Shown piece by piece: positions 57,505-64,000 of a DNA stretch of 64,000 nucleotides (position 1 is the first letter of the stretch; every line of letters begins with the position of its first letter). Source of the DNA: a virus. Made by a program: the position numbers and the translations under genes. Under the pieces are notes generated by a model. That model was given only the letters and a program-made list of their open reading frames with translations. It did no database searches and was not told the DNA's origin. The stretch lies in IMG/VR virus record IMGVR_UViG_3300027708_000032, positions 1 through 64,000 of that record, one strand, 5' to 3'.

Positions 57505-58065
57505 ATGATAGACAAACTGTACAATAAATACTTTCAGAAATCAAAGTCATTTCTATATCCTACATTAGGTATAAAACGTAATAGCTACGCTTCTCCTCTG
57601 AACACCTACCTGTCTTTAGAAGGGCAGGTGGGTGCTCATGAGTGCAAGCTAATATGTTTATTCAAAAAAGATGCCTCAGATAGATACAAAGAGTTTGAAC
57701 AGAACATGCTTATCAGTAGTCCACTCTATCTAGAAAAGATAGAAACAGATGATGCTAACCTGTACGTGTTCAGTCTTGAGATATATGAGTCTGACTTTTT
57801 TAATGTTATACTTGGAAAGTATTCCAAACTATCTAATGTATTGAAGAAAGCCATAAGAGAACACTTTGGAGAAAGATCTAAAGAATATTCTTACATAGAA
57901 ACCTTTCTATATCCTGATAAGTTTTATCCAGTGTATGCTAAACTGTTAGATATAGATATAAATATCTTAGAAAAAACAAAAGAACTCTGTGATGCTGCAG
58001 ATTTAGAGCAAGAAACTTTAAAATTACCTAAAGAAAATTTGGAAGTTATGACAAAAACTTTATAA
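57505..58065 (+). CDS. Replication-module protein (186 aa), unknown
   Basis: Soluble, mixed alpha/beta, with LYPTLGIKRNSYASPLNTY near its start, a beta-rich middle (YVFSLEIYESDFFNVIL) and a basic helix (KAIREHFGERSKEY). The position behind the exonuclease suggests a recombination partner. No family is recognised. Confidence 0.55.
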   Translation: MIDKLYNKYFQKSKSFLYPTLGIKRNSYASPLNTYLSLEGQVGAHECKLICLFKKDASDRYKEFEQNMLISSPLYLEKIETDDANLYVFSLEIYESDFFNVILGKYSKLSNVLKKAIREHFGERSKEYSYIETFLYPDKFYPVYAKLLDIDINILEKTKELCDAADLEQETLKLPKENLEVMTKTL

Positions 58066-58070
58066 ATTTG
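58039..58070 (+). promoter_or_regulatory. Promoter candidate (TTG-N21-TAAATTTG)
   Basis: TTG at 58039-58041 and TAAATTTG at 58063-58070 agree with the Bacteroidota consensus, with a slightly long spacer. The next start is 17 bases downstream. Confidence 0.5.
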
Positions 58071-58087
58071 AAAAATAAAACCAACGT

Positions 58088-58507
58088 ATGAATAAAACAA
58101 TGATGTTAATTACCTCTACCTGGGGTAGTAATGCTCAGAAAACATTTAAGCTTATCCCTGTTACAGATGATTGTCCTTATAATGAAGGTATCTATGATGC
58201 AGATAGTAAAGTGTTAGCTCTTATTTCTAAAGAAAAGAAAGAGAGTATGCACATGTTACCTAAGCTTAATGAATGGGGTGATCTTACACCAATGAAAATT
58301 GGAAAGAGACCTAACGGAAAAGATTATGCTGAAGAGCGTAAAACATTAGAAACATTCTATGAGTATTATGTAGAGAATGTAGAAGAAGTTAAATACTTAC
58401 TAACTAGTCTCGCTATAAATTCAGATAGTTTTGATTACTCTGTGTACTTAGATGGTGCTCCAAAGAGCAAGATAGAAGCTGCACCAAGTTTAATTCAGAC
58501 TATCTAG
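58088..58507 (+). CDS. Replication-block protein (139 aa), unknown
   Basis: A soluble protein with TSTWGSNAQKTFKLIPVTDDC near the start and a charged helix (ERKTLETFYEYYVENVEEV). It has its own promoter candidate and a strong terminator, so it is probably abundant. No family is recognised. Confidence 0.6.
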   Translation: MNKTMMLITSTWGSNAQKTFKLIPVTDDCPYNEGIYDADSKVLALISKEKKESMHMLPKLNEWGDLTPMKIGKRPNGKDYAEERKTLETFYEYYVENVEEVKYLLTSLAINSDSFDYSVYLDGAPKSKIEAAPSLIQTI

Positions 58508-58527
58508 TCCTATTTTAAAACCAACAC

Positions 58528-58558
58528 AAGGGAGTGTATTTCTACACTTCCTTTTTTT
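58528..58558 (+). terminator. Rho-independent terminator
   Basis: AAGGGAGTGTA pairs with TACACTTCCTT (one wobble), loop TTTC, followed by TTTTTTT. Confidence 0.88.
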
Positions 58559-58596
58559 ATCTCAAAGGGGGAACAGCTTAACTGAACATATACAAA

Positions 58597-60534
58597 ATGG
58601 CACAAGAAAGAGTACATTGGATCATGGATTATGAAACCATCTGCAACTGTTTCATAGGTGTATTCCAACATTACAAAGATCCTACAGTAAGAAAGCTGTT
58701 CGTTGTTTGCGAACAGAGAAATGACCTACCTGAGTTTATAAAGTTTCTAAAATCTAATATTAAGAACAACGAGTGGCATATATCCTTTAATGGACTAAAC
58801 TTTGACGCTCAGATTACTAATAAGATATTAGATGAACAAAAGAAACTTCTAGCTATGGACACTGCATCTGTAGTTAGGTTTATATATCATTATGCACAGA
58901 GTGTAATAGAAAAGTCTAGTAGAGGTACATTCTTAGACTATCCTCCCTTTAAAATGAAGATTAAACAGATAGATCTGTTTAAGCTAAACCACTGGGATAA
59001 TAAAGCTAAGATGTCTAGTCTAAAGTGGATACAATATTCCATGGACTGGCAGAACGTAGAGGAGATGCCTCACAGACATGACCAACCCGTGACAGATGAT
59101 CACACTTTGAACTCTGTTATAGAGTATTGTATTAATGATGTACTATCTACTAAAGAGGTGTTATATCATTCTAAAGAACAGATTAATCTTAGACAGACTC
59201 TTAGTACAGAGTATGGTATAGATTTATATTCTGCTTCAGAGCCACGTATATCCAAAGAACTCTTTCTGCATTTCTTACAGCAACGTCTAGGCTGGGATAA
59301 AGCTGAGATCAAAACTCTGCGTACACCTAGAGACTATATAGTGTTAGCTGATTGTATCCTACCCTATATATCTTTTGAAACTCCTGAGTTTAAAAGTGTA
59401 CTAGATTATTTCCGTACCAAGGTGATTACATCTACCAAGGATGGTTTTAAGCATAGTGTTAATCTTAAAGGAGTGAAGGTTGATTATGGGCTAGGTGGTA
59501 TACATGGTGCAGCACCTGCAGGAGTTTATGAAGCTAAACCAGGATGGACAATAATGACGTCTGACGTTGTTAGTTACTATCCTAATCTAGCTATTAAAAA
59601 TAAATTTCATCCTGAACATCTACCTAAAGACCAGTTCTGTAATTTGTATGAGTGGATCTTTGAAGAGAGAAAGAAGATACCTAAGACAGATCCTAAGAAC
59701 TATGTGTACAAGATTATTCTAAACTCTACCTACGGCTTAACAGGTGACGAGAATAGCTTTCTATATGATCCTAAAATGACTATGCAGATTACTATAAACG
59801 GTCAGCTACTATTATCAAAACTTGCAGAAATGTTAAGTTTGGCTATTCCAGAATGCCAGCCTCTTATGTTTAATACAGATGGTTTGGAAATGATGATACC
59901 CAATGATAAGATAGCCACCTATCATAGTATATGTAGTGTATGGGAACTTATGACACAGCTTTCTCTTGAGCATGATGAGTATGGTAAGATGGTTATTAGA
60001 GATGTAAACAACTACATGGCTGTTAGTAAAGAAGCTAAGGTTAAATGTAAAGGTGCTTTTGAGTGGGAAGATCTGTCTAAGAAAAAGGTAGCAACGTTCC
60101 ACAAAAATAAAAGCTTCTTGATTATACCAAAAGCTATCTATGCATTCTTTGTGCACGGAACCAAGCCAGAAGATTTCTTAGATCAGAATCAGAATATATA
60201 TGACTACTGTGGTGCTGTTAAAGCTAAAGCTGGTTGGCATTTTGAACAGAGATATGTAAAAGATGGCATAGTAGTTAATGATAAACTACAGAAGATTGTT
60301 AGATATTATATATCTAATGAAGGTGGTAAGATGGTTAAACGTCATCAAGATGGTCGTGAGATCCAGGTAGAATCTGGTGAGTGGTTACAAACCACAATGA
60401 ATAAGTTAGATCCTTCTATAGCATATGATAAATATGATATAGACAAGAAGTATTACTTAGAAGAGATCTATAAACAAATAGAGGGTATACAGGTTGTAAG
60501 TCAGAAGAGTATGACGCAGCTTTCCCTATTTTAA
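58597..60534 (+). CDS. Family B DNA polymerase with C-terminal clamp-binding motif
   Basis: 645 residues. Proofreading motifs: MDYET (Asp11, Glu13), FNGLNFD (65-70) and YCINDV (Asp181). Polymerase motifs: A, TSDVVSYYPNLA (Asp323); B, KIILNSTYG (372-380); C, FNTDGLE (Asp428, where DTD is usual, so one acid is changed to Asn-Thr-Asp order). The final residues SMTQLSLF match the QLxLF sliding-clamp motif, so the enzyme probably borrows the host beta clamp. It is the replicative polymerase. Confidence 0.88.
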   Translation: MAQERVHWIMDYETICNCFIGVFQHYKDPTVRKLFVVCEQRNDLPEFIKFLKSNIKNNEWHISFNGLNFDAQITNKILDEQKKLLAMDTASVVRFIYHYAQSVIEKSSRGTFLDYPPFKMKIKQIDLFKLNHWDNKAKMSSLKWIQYSMDWQNVEEMPHRHDQPVTDDHTLNSVIEYCINDVLSTKEVLYHSKEQINLRQTLSTEYGIDLYSASEPRISKELFLHFLQQRLGWDKAEIKTLRTPRDYIVLADCILPYISFETPEFKSVLDYFRTKVITSTKDGFKHSVNLKGVKVDYGLGGIHGAAPAGVYEAKPGWTIMTSDVVSYYPNLAIKNKFHPEHLPKDQFCNLYEWIFEERKKIPKTDPKNYVYKIILNSTYGLTGDENSFLYDPKMTMQITINGQLLLSKLAEMLSLAIPECQPLMFNTDGLEMMIPNDKIATYHSICSVWELMTQLSLEHDEYGKMVIRDVNNYMAVSKEAKVKCKGAFEWEDLSKKKVATFHKNKSFLIIPKAIYAFFVHGTKPEDFLDQNQNIYDYCGAVKAKAGWHFEQRYVKDGIVVNDKLQKIVRYYISNEGGKMVKRHQDGREIQVESGEWLQTTMNKLDPSIAYDKYDIDKKYYLEEIYKQIEGIQVVSQKSMTQLSLF

Positions 60535-60563
60535 CAATTAAAAAAGTGTAAAATAAACCAATT

Positions 60564-61433
60564 ATGCCAAGTAAAGTACCGTTCTACGCAGAACAAGAAG
60601 TAAGATTAGCTGCTCTTCCCAATCATGGGGGAAGATATGCCGTGGTAAGCCATGGTGATGTTATAGACAATGCAAAGAACCAGATATTAGGTGCTGGTTT
60701 CACCATTAAGAAAGAAGAATATAGAATGAGTAATGATGGAAATATTGCTCAGGGTGTTTATCATTTAGACTATGCAAATGATCCCGACATGGGAATGATG
60801 TTTGCGTGGAGTAATAGTTACAATAAAACCATGAGATTTAAGTGTGCTGTTGGTGCATATGTATTCATATGTGGTAACGGTGTAGTTAGAGGAGACATGG
60901 GCAGCTATTCTAGAAAGCATTCTGGTACAGCATTACAAGATGTTATATCTGAGATTAATCATCAGATAGCTCATGCTAAAGAACACTATGATATACTACT
61001 TGGTGATAAGCAGATGCTTAAGAATGTTACTCTCACTCCTAGACTTAAGGGTAAGATATTAGGTGAGCTGTTTGCGTATGATGAGATACTTACGCTCACT
61101 CAAGTGGGTATAGTAAAACGTGAAATGGATAAACCATCTCATACGTATAACGCAGATGTTCATTCAGCATGGACTATGTACAACCATATCACTCTTGCTC
61201 TAAAAGAATCTCATCCTAGTACTTTCATGAAAGATCATCAGAGAGTACATGGATACTTTGTAGATGCTTTTGGTCAGCTACATACACCTCCTCAAATAGA
61301 TGGAGGTGTAGATCCTGAAGAAGAAGATGAAATCTACACTGTAGAACCAGTTAGTCCAGCAGGAGGAGCTGACTTTGACATAGACAAAGCAGATGCTATG
61401 AGCCAGTCGTTGTATGGTGTAAACTTTTTATAA
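60564..61433 (+). CDS. DUF932-like protein (289 aa)
   Basis: A soluble protein with AVVSHGDVIDNAKNQILG, then AWSNSYNKTMRFKCAVGAYVFICGNG, and a Lys/Arg-rich C-terminal half. The N-x-Y-...-C-NG pattern fits DUF932, a phage and plasmid family of unknown function that is often found near polymerase genes. It follows the polymerase by 30 bases and ends at a strong terminator. Confidence 0.65.
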   Translation: MPSKVPFYAEQEVRLAALPNHGGRYAVVSHGDVIDNAKNQILGAGFTIKKEEYRMSNDGNIAQGVYHLDYANDPDMGMMFAWSNSYNKTMRFKCAVGAYVFICGNGVVRGDMGSYSRKHSGTALQDVISEINHQIAHAKEHYDILLGDKQMLKNVTLTPRLKGKILGELFAYDEILTLTQVGIVKREMDKPSHTYNADVHSAWTMYNHITLALKESHPSTFMKDHQRVHGYFVDAFGQLHTPPQIDGGVDPEEEDEIYTVEPVSPAGGADFDIDKADAMSQSLYGVNFL

Positions 61434-61445
61434 CCCAAGAAAGCA

Positions 61446-61480
61446 GGAGGTGGCTACATATTGTAGTCATCTCCATTTTT
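61446..61480 (+). terminator. Rho-independent terminator
   Basis: GGAGGTGGCTACA pairs with TGTAGTCATCTCC (13 pairs, two wobbles), three-base loop, followed by ATTTTT. Confidence 0.85.
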
Positions 61481-61485
61481 ATGTT

Positions 61486-61584
61486 ATGTACCAAAGAAAA
61501 AATACATTAAGAGGTTGGCTACACCATATATGGTTAGCTATTTTATCACTCACTAAAAAAACTCCTTATGATAATAGGCGTTAG
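61486..61584 (+). CDS. Possible tiny basic peptide (32 aa)
   Basis: MYQRKNTLRGWLHHIWLA and a short hydrophobic end. It overlaps the kinase start by 17 bases. Only length and position speak for it, and it may be a leader peptide or chance. Confidence 0.3.
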   Translation: MYQRKNTLRGWLHHIWLAILSLTKKTPYDNRR

Positions 61585-62221
61585 CGGCTACTCTGGTTCT
61601 GGCAAAGATACAGTCGGAACTATTATACAGTATTTAAAATGTTCTAATCCACAGTCATCTATAGAACAGATGTGTGCTGACTATTCAGAATATGAATACT
61701 GGTTAGACGAACAATCTGGATGGGAGATTAGAAAGTTTGCAGGTAAGCTTAAAGACATAGCCTCTCATCTAACAGGTATAGACATAGAAGATTTTGAAGA
61801 CCAAGAGTTTAAGAAAACTAACTTAGGTCCTGAGTGGTGGACCATATGTGACGAAGGTCATCAGCCAATGACTGTAAGAGACTTCTTACAGAAACTTGGT
61901 ACAGATGCATTACGTATAGGCCTACATGATAATGTGTGGGTGAACGCTCTTATGTCTGATTATGTAAATGATGATCAAACTGGTGAGCTACCCAACTGGA
62001 TTATTACAGATGTTAGATTTCCTAATGAAGCTCAAGCTATCAAAGACAAGGGTGGAATTATGATCCGTATAGACAGACCAGGAGTATCACCTATTAATGA
62101 TCATCCTAGTGAGACAGGCTTAGATGGTTGGAAGTTTGATTATAGAATAGCCAACGTATCTGATATATACACTCTTAAAGAAACTATAAGAGGAATTTTA
62201 AAGCATGCTAAAATAATATAA
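61568..62221 (+). CDS. Deoxynucleoside monophosphate kinase
   Basis: A 217-residue P-loop kinase: GVSGYSGSGKDT (4-15), then RKFAGKLKDIASHLTG, LQKLGTDALRIGLHDNVWV and WIITDVRFPNEAQAI with a lid Arg. These match the phage dNMP kinase family (T4 gp1-like), which phosphorylates dNMPs to supply precursors for replication. Overlaps the next gene by one base. Confidence 0.82.
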   Translation: MIIGVSGYSGSGKDTVGTIIQYLKCSNPQSSIEQMCADYSEYEYWLDEQSGWEIRKFAGKLKDIASHLTGIDIEDFEDQEFKKTNLGPEWWTICDEGHQPMTVRDFLQKLGTDALRIGLHDNVWVNALMSDYVNDDQTGELPNWIITDVRFPNEAQAIKDKGGIMIRIDRPGVSPINDHPSETGLDGWKFDYRIANVSDIYTLKETIRGILKHAKII

Positions 62222-62403
62222 TGAAAAATAAATTCTCAGTAGAGTTTTTTCCTAAACAGTATACTGTAATAGGACTAGTTTATGATGAAGGAGAAGCAGA
62301 AAATTTAAATACGGGAAAAGTTTTTCCCGTTTACAAAATAAGTCTAGGACTATTAATAGTACTATTTGAATTTGTATTTAGTTTTGAAAAAGGAGAGAAA
62401 TAA
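62221..62403 (+). CDS. Small protein (60 aa), unknown
   Basis: VEFFPKQYTVIGLVYDEGE, then a hydrophobic end (ISLGLLIVLFEFVFSFE) that could be a membrane segment. Its stop codon lies in the stem of the terminator. Confidence 0.55.
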   Translation: MKNKFSVEFFPKQYTVIGLVYDEGEAENLNTGKVFPVYKISLGLLIVLFEFVFSFEKGEK

Positions 62404-62416
62404 TCTCTCCTTTTTT
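62387..62416. terminator. Bidirectional terminator over the stop codon
   Basis: AAAAAGGAGAGA pairs perfectly with TCTCTCCTTTTT, loop of five bases. The A and T runs on either side make it symmetrical, so it serves the replication operon and the minus-strand gene that ends at 62418. Confidence 0.9.
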
Positions 62417-62417
62417 A

Positions 62418-64000
62418 TTAGTATTTTATGTCAAAAGACTTTCTAAAGTCATCATTAATAAAAGCATAGTTACTCTGTAGTTCTTTGGTGATAGGTAAAA
62501 TCTTATTAAGATATTTTAACGGATGGTTCTTCTTCATCTGCTCTTCATCATCTCTTAAGAAACCTACACCTTGTCCTATAGTATTACCAATTAAGTCTTC
62601 AGTATCTGTTAGAAGACCTATAAGAGGAACTGGACTCTTTATCATAGATGTAAACTCTCCAGGACTATAATAAAAAGCAAACTCATTCTTATATTTTCTA
62701 AGAGCTTTAGCTATCCATTTTCTAGCTCCTGATTTATCTTCATCATCATCTCCACCACCTGCAGCCCAGAATACTAAGCTAGCAAACCCTAACCACATAA
62801 TAAGTTCTCTCATCATAGATCTTAGATTACCAACATACATATCTATGAACTCAGCTTCTGTCATAAACTCAGAGTCATCATTAATTTTTCCTTCTTCTTT
62901 AAGTCTGACAATAAACTCTCTGTAACGTTCTTTAGCTTTATCTATAGTATTTGTTCCAAAACCTGTAGTAAGTTCTCCGATAAGAGGAAGAATGTTTTTA
63001 TTAGCCAAATGCTTAAAGAACAATCTAGCTTTACCGTACTGCCATGATTCCATGTCCATATCATATGTCATGTCTCCAAAACGTTCTGCCATCATCTGAG
63101 GCATCCATGAACGAAACTGCATCATGATACTACCAGCTAGACTCATTCTTACTTGGTTAATATCTTGACGACTAGCATTACCTATAATTTGCTTTATAGT
63201 CTTTTGTACAGCTCCTCTAAATGCTGTAGTGTTTTCTATGTTATCAGTCATGCCAGGAATAACAAGCTTTCCATTTTCTATTTTAGCTGTAGCTTTTAAA
63301 GACTTATTATCCATTAAGTCTTGTACTTCAGCTTCCATCTTAGCTCTTAAAGTTTTTTGTTCAGATATAGGTAGATTATAAAAGTTGTCATAGTTGTTCT
63401 TAGATTTTACATAGTTACGGATGTTTACAACTTTACCATCTTCTCCTATCATATATGTTCTAAGCATTGTAGCAGATACTGGAAGAGTTGCCCACTTATC
63501 ACCTGTTCTCTGTATAAACATTAAATGGTCACTAGTAGCATGTTTCATTACACCTTCTACAGATAACTCTCTTAACTTTTTATTAGTTTCGTCTTCTACA
63601 CTAAGTCCAAACTGATATATGGCAGCTAATGTTACTTCATCTTTAGATGTATAATCTTTTACACCCTGCACCCACTCACCTTCTGTAAACACTAAACGTT
63701 TACTACCTATAAAGAAAGCATTGGCTGTACCACCTACAAACGTAGCTGTACCACTCAATACGTTTAGACCAAGGGTTTTCATAGCCATATACCTTAAAGC
63801 TTTTCTAACTCCTTTTACAGCAGAGTATTCTTCACCATTAATTTGTATAGCTTTATCTATATTAGATGATGTTTCTCTACCGTATAAATAGTAGTTAATA
63901 TGGTTTTCTAAAACCTCAGCATTAGTTTCATTTTTATTTATTTTTTTCTCTTTATTTATTTTACCAAACTGGTTTTCAGCATAGCTTTGTTTATCATTTT
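62418..64000 (-). CDS. C-terminal part of a very large protein, open at the right edge
   Basis: The minus-strand frame ends at 62418 and is open to base 64000, so the start lies outside; the Met at 63788 is internal. At least 527 residues are visible. Helical segments with QTIKQIIGN-type and YREFIVRLKEEGK stretches surround one hydrophobic segment (ELIMWLGFASLVFWAAGGG followed by DDDEDKSG) near the end. The sequence resembles C-terminal parts of giant phage virion or polyvalent proteins. No catalytic motif lies in the visible part. It might be the virion-carried giant protein of crAss-like phages, but that is only an inference. Confidence 0.6.
   Translation of the reverse strand, partial: NDKQSYAENQFGKINKEKKINKNETNAEVLENHINYYLYGRETSSNIDKAIQINGEEYSAVKGVRKALRYMAMKTLGLNVLSGTATFVGGTANAFFIGSKRLVFTEGEWVQGVKDYTSKDEVTLAAIYQFGLSVEDETNKKLRELSVEGVMKHATSDHLMFIQRTGDKWATLPVSATMLRTYMIGEDGKVVNIRNYVKSKNNYDNFYNLPISEQKTLRAKMEAEVQDLMDNKSLKATAKIENGKLVIPGMTDNIENTTAFRGAVQKTIKQIIGNASRQDINQVRMSLAGSIMMQFRSWMPQMMAERFGDMTYDMDMESWQYGKARLFFKHLANKNILPLIGELTTGFGTNTIDKAKERYREFIVRLKEEGKINDDSEFMTEAEFIDMYVGNLRSMMRELIMWLGFASLVFWAAGGGDDDEDKSGARKWIAKALRKYKNEFAFYYSPGEFTSMIKSPVPLIGLLTDTEDLIGNTIGQGVGFLRDDEEQMKKNHPLKYLNKILPITKELQSNYAFINDDFRKSFDIKY

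Noticed and set aside
1-64000. CRISPR array, diversity-generating retroelement, retron, integrase or insertion sequence
   Set aside because: No regularly spaced repeats, no reverse transcriptase or transposase motif and no recombinase motif were seen.
1-64000. Stop-codon recoding (known in some crAss-like phages)
   Set aside because: TAG, TAA and TGA all close genes, often directly before terminators or next starts (for example TAG at 28863-28865 before the terminator at 28885), so the standard code holds here.

Overview
The window is a 64 kb piece of a large AT-rich double-stranded DNA phage of Bacteroidota. The phage assignment rests on a complete head module: large terminase, portal, scaffold-like protein and a major capsid candidate. 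It also rests on a phage replication module (family B DNA polymerase, primase, DnaB-type helicase, SSB-like protein, Sak4-like ATPase, PD-(D/E)XK nucleases, uracil-DNA glycosylase) and a lysis module. The host assignment rests on several signs: a type IX secretion (T9SS) sorting domain, SprB-like repeats, Bacteroidota lipoprotein and DUF4846 families, promoter boxes of the TAnnTTTG type, and A-rich leaders without Shine-Dalgarno sites. The gene set (including an HU/IHF-like protein and an SF2 helicase) fits crAss-like phages best; this is an inference and needs a terminase or capsid phylogeny. Genes close with TAA, TAG and TGA alike, so the standard code is in use.

Layout. (1) 1-17380, minus strand: late operon. 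Read in its own direction it runs from small regulators, an HU/IHF-like protein, a PD-(D/E)XK nuclease and PhoH, through a glycosyltransferase, terminase, portal, scaffold and capsid, to a group of tiny Lys-rich proteins and a protein that looks like an LCIB-type (theta/beta) carbonic anhydrase. (2) 17553-42136, plus strand: early/middle region of some 55 mostly tiny genes (membrane proteins, lipoproteins, one outer-membrane barrel, HTH proteins, HNH, and a GIY-YIG/HTH fusion). Hairpin-rich stretches without genes lie between them, with one tRNA-Thr. The region ends in an SF2 helicase, uracil-DNA glycosylase and a MoxR ATPase/vWA pair. (3) 42224-50339, minus strand: adsorption and lysis block with tail-fibre-like exported proteins, a beta-helix protein with SprB-like repeats, a T9SS-type protein, a holin candidate, a DUF1003 membrane protein, an NlpC/P60-type endolysin and a pirin. 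(4) 50463-62403, plus strand: replication operon, beginning with an orphan DnaA domain IV protein. (5) 62418-64000, minus strand: C-terminal part of a very large protein that continues past the right edge.

The units meet at two divergent intergenic stretches (17381-17552 and 50340-50462) and two convergent ends with terminators (42137-42223 and 62387-62417). A shared AT-rich 12-14-mer sits at the head of three minus-strand units and may be a phage promoter. The most unusual content is the carbonic-anhydrase-like protein in the virion operon, the T9SS/SprB host-surface mimicry, the GIY-YIG/XRE fusion beside a perfect palindrome, the DnaA-like initiator, and a set of compact structured noncoding tracts that may be new phage RNAs.
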